Shown here: one piece after another, positions 1 to 6,490 of the stretch
Position numbering within the stretch: position 1 is the first letter of the stretch
Layout: each line of letters opens with the position of its first letter
Source of the DNA: Verrucomicrobiota bacterium
GTDB taxonomy: Bacteria; Verrucomicrobiota; Verrucomicrobiia; Limisphaerales; JACRJZ01
DNA length: 7,253 bases
Direction of reading: 5' to 3'
Assembly: GCA_022711695.1 (NCBI GenBank)
Contig: JAKLEJ010000177.1
Coordinates: 1 to 7,253 of the forward strand
The notes under the pieces: generated by a model
The model's database searches: none
What the model saw: the letters and a program-made list of their open reading frames with translations, nothing else
What the model was told of the DNA's origin: nothing
Made by a program: the position numbers and the translations under genes

Positions 1-273
1 GTGAACGACTCTGCCGAGTTTCCGTTGTGGCGCGACCGATGCCTGGAGTCTTTGGGGCGCGCCGCGAGGGCGGAAGACCTGCAACTGGAGATTATCTTGC
101 GGGAGGAACGGTTCGGCCGGGCATTTCTGCACGGCCCGGTTTCACTCAAACTGGAGTTCATAAACGACGTTCCGTTCCGGGTGGGCCAGCCTTGGAAACA
201 CCCTCAGCTCGGCCCGCTCGACACCAAGGAGAACATTCTTGCGAACAAGATCAGCGCGCTGGTTGGCGCCTGA
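1..273 (+). CDS. AbiEii/AbiGii-type nucleotidyltransferase, 5' partial and 3' truncated
   Basis: This is the last 90 codons of a gene that probably begins left of the window; the GTG at base 1 may be an internal Val codon. The peptide has the look of the AbiEii/AbiGii (DUF1814-like) nucleotidyltransferase family: a strand-rich stretch LKLEFINDVPFRVG near residues 49-62, then the signature-like block LDTKENILANKISALVG at about residues 73-89. In that family this block is normally followed by a basic-Pro-(R/K)D..D segment and several more helices. Here TGA comes one residue after ALVG, so the C-terminal part is missing. The downstream bases in the other frames read only as the antisense of rnhB, so a simple frameshift does not restore it. 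Family members act as toxins of AbiE-type (type IV) toxin-antitoxin modules or as stand-alone nucleotidyltransferases. The N-terminal catalytic motif and any antitoxin lie outside the window. It is probably a decayed remnant. Family call fairly sure; functional state unknown. Confidence 0.6.
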   Translation: MNDSAEFPLWRDRCLESLGRAARAEDLQLEIILREERFGRAFLHGPVSLKLEFINDVPFRVGQPWKHPQLGPLDTKENILANKISALVGA

Positions 274-281
274 ACCAGCGC
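256..281. terminator. Hairpin between convergent genes, putative bidirectional terminator
   Basis: A perfect 9-base inverted repeat, GCGCTGGTT at 256-264 and AACCAGCGC at 273-281, encloses the 8-base loop GGCGCCTG. It contains the stop codon of the AbiEii-like gene (271-273) and ends one base before the rnhB stop codon (282-284, minus strand). The position between two converging reading frames suggests transcription termination in both directions. Neither side has a proper T tract, so intrinsic termination is uncertain. Confidence 0.5.
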
Positions 282-938
282 TTAGAACAACTCCGGCTGC
301 CTTGGCTTCTGCCAGGCGAAGCTGCGGCGGTGCAGGGGGCAGGGGCCGTGCTCGGCCAGGGCGCGCAGGTGCTGGGGCGTGCCGTAGCCTTTGTGCGCCG
401 CAAAGCCGTAGTGGGGATACTGTCGGTCGAAGTCGGCCATCAACCGGTCCCGAGTCACCTTCGCCAGCACGCTGGCGGCCGCGATCGAGTAGCTGCGGGC
501 GTCGCCTTTGACGATGGCGGTGTGGGGCAGGGTCATGCTCGCCACCGCGCAGCCGTCCACCAGCGCATGCTTGGCCGCGGGCGTCAACTGCGCCAGCGCC
601 TGGTTCATGGCCAGGTGCGTCGCCCGGAGGATGTTGATTTCGTCGATCATTCCCGCCTCGACGCAGGCCACCCCAAACCGCACCTCCGGCCTTGCGGTCA
701 GCTCATTGAAGAACCGCTCGCGCTGGGCTTCTGTAAGCTGTTTCGAATCGTTCAAGCCCTGGAGCGAGCCGGGCAATCCTCTCTCCAGCCACTCGGGCGG
801 CAGGCACACCGCCGCCGCCACCACCGGCCCGGCCAGCGGGCCCCGGCCGGCTTCGTCCACGCCCGCCAGCGGGCACAGGCCTCGACTGTGGCAATCGCGT
901 TCGAACGCGAAAAGGTCCAGCGGAGATTTCCTCCTCAT
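282..938 (-). CDS. rnhB: Ribonuclease HII
   Basis: The 218-residue product is a type 2 RNase H. It cleaves the RNA strand of RNA-DNA hybrids and incises at single ribonucleotides misincorporated in DNA, starting ribonucleotide excision repair in the cytoplasm. The family motifs are all present: GVDEAGRGPLAGPV (D28 and E29 as metal ligands), LNDSKQLT (62-69), D128 in LVDGCAV, D146 in KGDARSYSIAAASVLAKVTRD, and the C-terminal HYGFAAHKGYGTPQH block (176-190) followed by HRRSF. The four acidic catalytic residues are intact and the length is typical. The frame stays open to 1007, but I chose the ATG at 938. The extra 23 residues are non-conserved, and this ATG overlaps the TGA of the upstream gene as ATGA (935-938), the usual sign of translational coupling. 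It is the last gene of the sigma-factor transcription unit. Confidence 0.95.
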   Translation of the reverse strand: MRRKSPLDLFAFERDCHSRGLCPLAGVDEAGRGPLAGPVVAAAVCLPPEWLERGLPGSLQGLNDSKQLTEAQRERFFNELTARPEVRFGVACVEAGMIDEINILRATHLAMNQALAQLTPAAKHALVDGCAVASMTLPHTAIVKGDARSYSIAAASVLAKVTRDRLMADFDRQYPHYGFAAHKGYGTPQHLRALAEHGPCPLHRRSFAWQKPRQPELF

Positions 939-2560
939 TTCACCCGCAGCGCCCGAAAGCTCTGTTCGGAGTTCGCGCCCACCCGGAACCCGCCGCGCAG
1001 GATCCACACGTTCGTGGAAACCGCCAGTTCCCGGGCCAGAGCGCCGTCCGGTGTCGCTTTCTGTTCGAGGCGGTCCGCCGCAGAAGCCGGGGGGGCCGCG
1101 GTCGTCGTGGACGCCGCGGCGGCAGGCGCGGAAGGAGCGGCGGCGCCGCCGCCGAACCGGACCGGCTCCGCGGTTCCCGCGGTGGTCGAGAGCGTGGCGG
1201 AGAGGGTCACCCGCTCTTTCGAGGTCCGGTTGGTTCCCGCAGCCTCGAGTCGGTAGAGCGCGCCGCTTTGTTCCAGGTCTGCGTCAAGCGCGGCTGCTTT
1301 ATCCTCCGCCGCGCCGCGCGCGGAGGGTCGCAATAGCCGTTCGGCCCCGCGGCCTCCTGCGGTCGGCGCAACGCGGGCGCGCGCGGCCCTATCGACCGCC
1401 ACCAGCGTTCCTTCATAGACCGACCCGTCCGCATCCACCACCAGCAGGCGGTCTCCGTCCCGCCGGATTTCGAACGAATTCAGGATTCCCGCGTTCTGCT
1501 GAGCGAGTTTTGTGCCTGCCTTGGCGTGCGGGAGGTCGGAGCGGGCGAACATGAGGTGGAGGGTTTTCGGAGAGGCGCCTCCGAGGGATTCCGTTTCGTT
1601 CAGCCGGGCGAACGCAAGCGTTGTATTCGTCATCGCCCCGGGCGCGTCCGCAATCGAGCCCGTGTCGCTCGACCCGATTCTGCGATCCGCTCCCGCGGAG
1701 CGAAGGGCCAGCGTGGGCGCGGCCGTCGGCCTTGCCGCCGGAGGAGGAACCGACGCGGGCGGGGGCGCGGCTGCGAGCGCCGTTTTTGCCTTAAAGGCGT
1801 CCGGTGAAGTATCGGCAGACTCGCGACTTGGAGCGCTTCGCGAGGGGGCCGCGGCGGTGGAGACCGCAGGTTTGCCCAGACTCTCCCGTGCCAGGACCAC
1901 CTGTTTTTCAGTCGGGGGCGCGGACTCGAGCTTGATTGCGCCGTCGGTCGGCCTGGGCTCGGCGGTGGGGGCCGGTTCGTTTGCTGGCGAAAACGCGCCG
2001 CCGAGGCCTCGCTCGGCGGATGGGTCCGACCGCGCCGCGCGCCCCCCCAAAGCCAGCGACTCCGCCACCGCCTTGGTGGCGGAACGGCGTTCAACCAGCT
2101 CTCGGCTCTCCTCTGACAGCAGCCGGTTTGGAGCTGGCGCCTTGTCCGCCAGCGCTCCACCAAGGGCCGGTTCCTGGCCAGGCCTGCCTCGCGTCGATTG
2201 CTTCTCGGAGGCCTGTTTCTCGATCCCCCAGGGGGTCTGCGGGGCGGGCGCCGACTTGGCGAACAAAAACTCCTTGTCTCCCGCAGGCCCGATCCAGAAT
2301 TGTCTTGCCGCCCACAAGCCCGCGACGATTACCGCGCACAGCCCCCCCCAACTGACCGTCCGAATCAGGAGCGCTCGCCAGCCCAAAAGCTGCGGCCGGC
2401 GGGTTTCCTGGCGGTGGGGAAACACCCGGGCCGCTTCGGACAGCAACAAGCGCCGCGTGGCCGGGTGCAGCTCGAAGGCGTTCTTGCCTTCGTCGCGGCG
2501 TTTTCTGGCCCATCCCCGCAGGAGCGGCTCGAGTCGATGTTCCGTTTCGGGCGGCATCAC
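935..2560 (-). CDS. Single-pass membrane protein, putative anti-sigma partner of the ECF sigma factor
   Basis: The 541-residue protein follows the sigma gene by 3 bases if the GTG at 2560 is used, or 6 if the adjacent ATG at 2557 is used; there is no clear Shine-Dalgarno, so it probably depends on translation of the sigma gene. Order: a charged, basic cytoplasmic N-terminus (1-67); one hydrophobic segment at about 69-90 (VSWGGLCAVIVAGLWAARQF); a long Ala/Pro/Ser-rich region of low complexity (about 103-310); a more structured part with SFEIRRDGDRLLVVDADGSVYEG (362-384) and YRLEAAGTNRTSKERVTLSATL (436-457); a second Ala/Thr/Pro tract (about 472-497); and the C-terminus TNVWILRGGFRVGANSEQSF (516-535). 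Position and topology suggest an anti-sigma factor or envelope sensor. It has no HxxxCxxC zinc-finger motif, and its only cysteine is in the membrane segment, so it is not a classic ZAS protein. The anti-sigma role is inferred from context, not from a recognised domain. Confidence 0.75.
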   Translation of the reverse strand: MMPPETEHRLEPLLRGWARKRRDEGKNAFELHPATRRLLLSEAARVFPHRQETRRPQLLGWRALLIRTVSWGGLCAVIVAGLWAARQFWIGPAGDKEFLFAKSAPAPQTPWGIEKQASEKQSTRGRPGQEPALGGALADKAPAPNRLLSEESRELVERRSATKAVAESLALGGRAARSDPSAERGLGGAFSPANEPAPTAEPRPTDGAIKLESAPPTEKQVVLARESLGKPAVSTAAAPSRSAPSRESADTSPDAFKAKTALAAAPPPASVPPPAARPTAAPTLALRSAGADRRIGSSDTGSIADAPGAMTNTTLAFARLNETESLGGASPKTLHLMFARSDLPHAKAGTKLAQQNAGILNSFEIRRDGDRLLVVDADGSVYEGTLVAVDRAARARVAPTAGGRGAERLLRPSARGAAEDKAAALDADLEQSGALYRLEAAGTNRTSKERVTLSATLSTTAGTAEPVRFGGGAAAPSAPAAAASTTTAAPPASAADRLEQKATPDGALARELAVSTNVWILRGGFRVGANSEQSFRALRVK

Positions 2561-2563
2561 TCG

Positions 2564-3181
2564 TTAGACGGGGCACGAGCGGTTTTTCTCCCGCGAAATC
2601 AGGCGAGTCGCCAGGGCTTCCAGATGGTCCAGACACTTGCTGAGGCGGGAGCTGACGGTCTTGGGATTCATCTCCAGGGCCTCGGCAATCTCTTCGTAGC
2701 TCAGGTCCGCAAAATATCTCAGCTCAATGACTTCCTGACACGGCTTCCCCAGTTTCCTCACCGCCTCCACCACCAGCGCCATGTTCTCCTCCTTGATCAG
2801 CGACGCGTCTGGAGCAGGTTCGCTGGAGGGTGGATCGAGGGTCAAACCGTCGGCGTCCTCGGCCTGGAGCGAGAGGGGGGCTTTGCCGCCGCCCCGCTTG
2901 GCGGCCTGCTGGCGTTCGATGAAGTCGTGCGCCTTGTTCGAGGCGATCCGGAACAGCCACGTCTGAAACTGGCTTTGGCCTTGAAACGAGAGGAGGTTCT
3001 GAATGACGTTGAGGAAGGTCTCCTGGCAGATTTCTTCGACGTCTTCCGGGGTGAATCCGGCGCTGAGCTGGTGGACAAACCGCCCGGTCGCCGCGTAGTG
3101 GCGGTCAAAGAGCTCGCTCCAAGCCTGTTCCTCGCCCTTTCGGCAGCGCCGCAGCAGGTCCGCTTCCAGGACGTCGGTCAT
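2564..3181 (-). CDS. RNA polymerase ECF-type sigma-70 family factor
   Basis: The 205-residue protein is an alternative sigma factor that directs RNA polymerase to a specific promoter set. Region 2 spans about residues 8-92, with PEDVEEICQETFLNVIQNL (45-63) and the QTWLFRIASNKAHDF helix (73-87) that recognises the -10 element. A charged Pro/Ala-rich linker (93-130) follows. Region 4 spans about 135-190: LGKPCQEVIELRYFADLSYE, then a helix-turn-helix EIAEALEMNPKTVSSRLSKC (164-183) for the -35 element. The length is usual for ECF factors and there is no extra C-terminal domain. The start is supported by a purine-rich GGGGGAGG ending only 2 bases before the ATG, closer than usual. It lies 25 bases after the SMP-30 gene and just before a membrane protein gene, the standard sigma/regulator order, so membrane-controlled release of the factor is likely. 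The ECF subgroup cannot be assigned by eye. Confidence 0.93.
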   Translation of the reverse strand: MTDVLEADLLRRCRKGEEQAWSELFDRHYAATGRFVHQLSAGFTPEDVEEICQETFLNVIQNLLSFQGQSQFQTWLFRIASNKAHDFIERQQAAKRGGGKAPLSLQAEDADGLTLDPPSSEPAPDASLIKEENMALVVEAVRKLGKPCQEVIELRYFADLSYEEIAEALEMNPKTVSSRLSKCLDHLEALATRLISREKNRSCPV

Positions 3182-3206
3182 TTCCTCCCCCAGTCTGGGA
3201 AGCCGC

Positions 3207-4274
3207 TCAAGGTCTGCCGCGCGTCAGCGTCTTGATGCGGCAGAGGCAATGATTGGCAGTCATGTAGAGCACCGACCCGTCGCCGCCCCAGGCGCAGTTG
3301 GACACCACGTCGCCCGGATCGATCGTGCCCAGATGTTGGCCCTCGGGGCTGAGCACCAGCACCCCGCCCGGGCCGGTGGCGAACAACGTTCCGTTGCGGT
3401 CCACCTTCAGCCCGTCCGGCAGCCCTTTCTTTGTTCTGGCCAGCTCGCTGGCGTCGAAGAAGACCCGGCCTTCGCCCAGCCGCCCCTTGGCGGGCACATC
3501 GAACACCATGATCACCGGCTTGGCGGGGTCGGACACCGCCACGTAGAGCTTCTTCTCGTCGGGCGAAAGCGCGATCCCGTTGGGCCGGCTCAGGTTCGGC
3601 GTCAGCAACTCGATTTCCCCGTTCTTCCATACCTTATAGACACCCTGGAACGGCATTTCTTTGTCGCGATCTTCCATGCCCTTCGGCAGCCCGTAAGGCG
3701 GATCGGTAAAGTAAAGGTTGCCGCGCGAGTCGAAGACGAGGTCGTTCGGGCTGTTGAACCGGCGCAGTCGGTAATACTCGGCCAGCACGGCGAACTTCCC
3801 ATTGGACTCGCGCCGAACCACCCGCCGGTCCCCATGCTGCGCCAGCACCAGCCGCCCGCCCGAATCCCGGGTCAGCCCGTTGGCGCCCGACTCGCCCCCT
3901 CGCGGCGTCGAGCCCGTGTAGCCACTGGGCCGCAGGTATTCGCTCGCACCTTTGCCTTCCTCCCACTTATACACCGCGTTGGTGGGGATGTCCGAGAAGA
4001 GCAGGAAGCCTCCCGGCATCCAGACCGGCCCTTCGGTCCAGGTGAAACCGCAGGCCAACTGCTCGATGACCGCGTTGCTGCTCACAAGCGCGTCGAGGCC
4101 GGGCGCCAATCGCTCCACCGAGCCGACCCGGGCGTAGGCGGCCTTGACCTGTTTGGCGGGGGCCTGCTTGGCGGGAGCGACCTTCTGCGGCGGCTCCGTC
4201 TGTGCGGAGAGGGTCCAGCCGGCGATGGCGACGCCGGCAACCAGAAGGGCGGTCGGGGTTCTCGTGTTCATCAT
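3207..4274 (-). CDS. Secreted SMP-30/gluconolactonase-like beta-propeller protein
   Basis: The 355-residue protein belongs to the SMP-30/gluconolactonase/LRE family, six-bladed beta-propellers that usually hydrolyse sugar lactones with a bound divalent metal. Expected ligand positions are visible: E81 in TEGPVW, N177 in SPNDLVFDSRGNLYFTDPPYG, N232 in RPNGIALSPD and D287 in LPDGLKVDRNGTLFATGPGG. Residues 1-24 form a signal peptide (basic start, ALLVAGVAIAGWTLSA), so it acts outside the cytoplasm. After it comes a short Lys/Ala/Pro/Gln stretch with the near-repeat APAKQ-APAKQ (33-42), probably a flexible linker. The first of two adjacent ATGs is chosen because AAGGTG (4285-4290) lies 10 bases upstream. 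The gene ends 25 bases before the sigma gene and may be co-transcribed with it. Family call is secure; the actual lactone substrate is unknown. Confidence 0.9.
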   Translation of the reverse strand: MMNTRTPTALLVAGVAIAGWTLSAQTEPPQKVAPAKQAPAKQVKAAYARVGSVERLAPGLDALVSSNAVIEQLACGFTWTEGPVWMPGGFLLFSDIPTNAVYKWEEGKGASEYLRPSGYTGSTPRGGESGANGLTRDSGGRLVLAQHGDRRVVRRESNGKFAVLAEYYRLRRFNSPNDLVFDSRGNLYFTDPPYGLPKGMEDRDKEMPFQGVYKVWKNGEIELLTPNLSRPNGIALSPDEKKLYVAVSDPAKPVIMVFDVPAKGRLGEGRVFFDASELARTKKGLPDGLKVDRNGTLFATGPGGVLVLSPEGQHLGTIDPGDVVSNCAWGGDGSVLYMTANHCLCRIKTLTRGRP

Positions 4275-4377
4275 ATTATGGGTTCACCTTAACGGCCCGC
4301 GCCCACAGTGACAAGCGCGCAGATGCCCGCTGATCCGTGTCTCCTGGTGGGGGGCGCATGCAATGATCGACCACCCG

Positions 4378-4390
4378 GCCGCCTGGCGGC
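4378..4390. repeat. Short GC-rich inverted repeat downstream of the hydrolase gene
   Basis: GCCGCC and GGCGGC form a perfect 6-base inverted repeat around a single T, 21 bases after the hydrolase stop codon on the minus strand. In RNA it could fold as a short stem with about 5 loop bases. There is no T tract after it, so it is at best a weak terminator or attenuator between the hydrolase and SMP-30 genes. In DNA this GC-rich it could be chance. The rest of the 137-base gap shows nothing else convincing. Confidence 0.25.
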
Positions 4391-4411
4391 GCAAGAGATC
4401 CGCGAACGAAC

Positions 4412-5449
4412 TCAGCGCTCGACGGGGCGCGGCTTGATTTCCAGCGTGCCCTCGGTTCCGACCGCTCCTGTCAGGCCGCCCTCGGCGAGCCATTTGCGAG
4501 CCTTCGCGTCGCCTTTCAAAAACGCGTCCCAGAAGGCTGTCGCGCATTGCAGGATCAGCGATCGGAACAGATCGTCCTTCGACCGGTCGCCCCGCAAGCC
4601 GCTGCGTCCAGAAAAGACCATGTGATCTGCGCCGTTGAAGATTACCAGGAACTGCTCCGCGCCGCTGATGTGGTCGAACGCCACCCGCCGTTCCGCTGCC
4701 GTGGTGTCGCCGATCGGGCTGTCGTCCCGCGTGCCCGTCAGATGCAGCAGCGGCAGGCGAATCTGGCCGAAGGCGCGACCCGGGTTCGCCCGGGGGGCGG
4801 TGGGACTCATGGCGATCGCGGCCGTGACCCGGCTGTCGGCCAGACTGACCTCGTTTGGACCGAACACCTGTCCGGCCACCGCCAGCGTGGTGAAGGCCCC
4901 AAACGAGTGGCCGGCCATCCCGATCCGATTGGTGTCCAAACGGCCGGTGAATCGACCCGGCTCGGCGTTCAACTTGAGCAATTGGTCGATAGCGAAGCGC
5001 ACGTCCATGGGGCGGTTCATCGCGTTTAGGGGATCGGCGGCCGCCCGGCGCATCGAGTCCAGCGGCCGTGCCGCGCCGCGCCAGGCTTCGTCGTCGCTGC
5101 CGGGGTGCTGGAGGTGGACCGCCACGTAGCCGTGGCTGGCCCAATGTCGCCCCAGGTAGGCGTAGCCTTCGCGCGTGCCCCCCAGGCCATGCGAAAAGAC
5201 GATCACCGGATGCGCCCCGGGACTGTTCGACGGAGCATAGACCTTGGCGCCGATGATCCGGTTGCGCCGGGCATCGTTCCAGTCGAAGAGGGCGGTTTCG
5301 ACCGCTGCCGGACCCGGCGCCTTCTTCCAACCATTTGCCGCGGCCAGGCCGCTTGCCCCGGGCGCCAGGGTCCAGGCGCCGCATCCCAACGCGATCGCGC
5401 CCCACCTCGAGAGGCGCCGCCTTGTTCCAGCCCATGATTTGCAGCTCAT
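4412..5449 (-). CDS. Exported alpha/beta hydrolase (PAF-acetylhydrolase/dienelactone-hydrolase-like)
   Basis: From the ATG at 5449 the protein has 345 residues. The frame also offers a GTG at 5458, three codons earlier. A GGGAGGA sits directly before the ATG, closer than usual, so the start is not fully settled. The N-terminus has a basic patch TRRRLSR followed by a hydrophobic stretch ending near GLAAA, a signal peptide that loosely resembles a twin-arginine signal. Numbering from the GTG, the fold landmarks are the oxyanion region PVIVFSHGLGGTREGYAYLG (84-103), the nucleophile S185 in MAGHSFGAFT, an acidic residue D245 or D246 in LTGTRDDSPIGD, and the catalytic His H279 in FNGADHMVFSG. The full triad is therefore present. 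The layout resembles platelet-activating-factor acetylhydrolase-like and chlorophyllase-like esterases. The substrate is unknown. It lies 60 bases after uppP on the same strand and may be read through from it. Confidence 0.88.
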   Translation of the reverse strand: MSCKSWAGTRRRLSRWGAIALGCGAWTLAPGASGLAAANGWKKAPGPAAVETALFDWNDARRNRIIGAKVYAPSNSPGAHPVIVFSHGLGGTREGYAYLGRHWASHGYVAVHLQHPGSDDEAWRGAARPLDSMRRAAADPLNAMNRPMDVRFAIDQLLKLNAEPGRFTGRLDTNRIGMAGHSFGAFTTLAVAGQVFGPNEVSLADSRVTAAIAMSPTAPRANPGRAFGQIRLPLLHLTGTRDDSPIGDTTAAERRVAFDHISGAEQFLVIFNGADHMVFSGRSGLRGDRSKDDLFRSLILQCATAFWDAFLKGDAKARKWLAEGGLTGAVGTEGTLEIKPRPVER

Positions 5450-5509
5450 TCCTCCCACTGTGACGCAGCGGCGGCCTCGAACGTTACGGCAAACCTGGCT
5501 TGCGCCGGG

Positions 5510-6301
5510 TCACCCAAGAAATAGGGCCAGTAAAATCGCACCCAGCCCGATTCGATACCAGCCGAAGCCGGTGAAGGTGTGGGTCTGGACGAAGCGCAGC
5601 AGCCACTTCACCGCGATGAACGAAACCACCGCCGAGACGGCCGCCGCCAGCAGCAGCAGGCCCCAGTCCTCGGGGGCTGCCCCCGGGGGCGGATGGTGCA
5701 GCGCCTTGAAGATCTTCAGCCCCCCGGCGGCCAGCATCGTGGGGATGCCCACCAGGAACGAGAACTCCGTCGCGGCCACGCGGCTCAGCCCGAGAGCGAG
5801 CGCGATGAGGATCGTTGCCCCCGACCGCGAAGTGCCGGGAAATACAGCCGCCACCAGTTGGGCCAAACCCACCGCCGCCGCCACCGTCCAGGTGATCTCG
5901 CTTGCCGCCGTCCGCCCTTTCAACCACCGCTCGATCGACACAAAGCACACTCCTCCGATAATCAATGCCACCGCCACCGGCAGGGGTTTATCCGGCAGCT
6001 TGAAGCCGAGCTTGTCCAGCACAAGACCGCCCACCCCTGTGATGAAGAACGCGGCCAGAATCTTCAGGGCGAAGCTGCGCGCCCCGGCATCGCGGCCCAC
6101 CGCGGCCAGTTGCCGCAGCCGGTCGCCAAACAGCGGCAGCACCGCAATCACCGCCCCGCTCTGGATCACGATGTTGAACAGGTCGCTTTGCCGGGGCAGC
6201 CAGTGCTCGGCGATGAGCAGGTGGCCGGTCGAAGAAACGGGAATGAACTCGGTGATCCCTTCGATGATCCCCAGCAGCACAACGGCAAGCCAGTCAGACA
6301 T
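5510..6301 (-). CDS. uppP: Undecaprenyl-diphosphatase UppP (BacA family)
   Basis: The 263-residue membrane enzyme removes a phosphate from undecaprenyl diphosphate, regenerating the lipid carrier used for peptidoglycan and other envelope polymers; extra copies give bacitracin resistance. The two family motifs are intact: LGIIEGITEFIPVSSTGHLLI (residues 10-30, with E14, E17, S23 and H26) and PGTSRSGATI (155-164, with R159). Several hydrophobic segments follow, including 81-98, 108-123, 138-154, 182-195, 214-233 and 250-262, as expected for this polytopic protein. The frame is open up to 6403, but the ATG at 6301 starts right at the conserved N-terminus (MSDWLAVVLLG), and the 34 extra residues do not look conserved. 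No Shine-Dalgarno is visible before this ATG. It is the first of the six minus-strand genes, and divergent from the glycosidase gene. Confidence 0.96.
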   Translation of the reverse strand: MSDWLAVVLLGIIEGITEFIPVSSTGHLLIAEHWLPRQSDLFNIVIQSGAVIAVLPLFGDRLRQLAAVGRDAGARSFALKILAAFFITGVGGLVLDKLGFKLPDKPLPVAVALIIGGVCFVSIERWLKGRTAASEITWTVAAAVGLAQLVAAVFPGTSRSGATILIALALGLSRVAATEFSFLVGIPTMLAAGGLKIFKALHHPPPGAAPEDWGLLLLAAAVSAVVSFIAVKWLLRFVQTHTFTGFGWYRIGLGAILLALFLG

Positions 6302-6307
6302 TGGGCG

Positions 6308-6336
6308 GTTAGACTCGAATTCCAAGCCTCTGGCAA
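6308..6336 (-). promoter_or_regulatory. Candidate sigma-70-like promoter of uppP
   Basis: On the minus strand, TTGCCA (6336-6331, 5 of 6 matches to the -35 consensus) is followed after 17 bases by TCTAAC (6313-6308, 4 of 6 to the -10). The -10 box ends only 6 bases before the uppP ATG, so a transcript from it would have almost no leader. This fits the absence of a Shine-Dalgarno. It rests on sequence match alone. Confidence 0.3.
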
Positions 6337-6403
6337 GCTCGAAGTCGGCTGTTCCAGGCGGCGCCAGTCCGGCCGGCGGGGAGAATCCAAATCCGCATCG
6401 CAC

Positions 6404-6435
6404 GCGTTCGGAGTCCTCTGCGCGTTCGAGAACGC
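6404..6435. repeat. Operator-like dyad with an extra half-site
   Basis: GCGTTC and GAACGC form a perfect inverted repeat with a 2-base centre (6422-6435). A second GCGTTCG at 6404-6410 repeats the left half 18 bases away in the same orientation. The elements lie in the 226-base gap between the divergent genes uppP and the glycosidase gene, where a regulator binding site would be expected. No known regulator motif is recognised, and a short palindrome can arise by chance. Confidence 0.25.
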
Positions 6436-6490
6436 CTGAGGTTGATCAGACAGGGCGACTTACGTGCAAATTCAGCCGCAGCGAAGGAAC

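Noticed and set aside
939..1007. Longer N-terminus for RNase HII
   Set aside because: The added 23 residues lie inside the upstream gene and do not resemble the family, whereas the ATG at 938 gives a usual length and an ATGA junction.
27..1256. Long plus-strand open frame of 409 codons across rnhB
   Set aside because: It is antisense to rnhB and the regulator gene, has Arg/Ala/Gly-rich composition without any motif, and overlaps clearly conserved coding sequence. Long antisense frames are common in GC-rich DNA.
1512..2567. Plus-strand frame of 351 codons opposite the regulator gene
   Set aside because: It mirrors the low-complexity Ala/Pro-rich codons of the minus-strand gene. The minus-strand reading has a membrane segment and a neat junction to the sigma and rnhB genes, so that strand is the coding one.
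2198..4292. Two plus-strand frames (2198-3235 and 3249-4292) opposite the sigma and SMP-30 genes
   Set aside because: They are shadows: the minus strand carries ECF regions 2 and 4 and the SMP-30 metal-site motifs, while these frames show no family pattern.
4286..4314. Possible promoter TTGTCA-17-TAAGGT before the SMP-30 gene
   Set aside because: The -10 half matches only 3 of 6 positions and overlaps the likely Shine-Dalgarno, so it is not better than chance.
4284..5435. Minus-strand frame of 383 codons overlapping the hydrolase in another frame
   Set aside because: Its product is Arg/Gly/Pro-rich without motifs, and the overlapping frame contains a complete hydrolase triad.
5579..6439. 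Plus-strand frame of 286 codons opposite uppP
   Set aside because: It is the antisense of hydrophobic uppP codons, giving a Gln/Arg/His-rich product, and no family pattern is visible.
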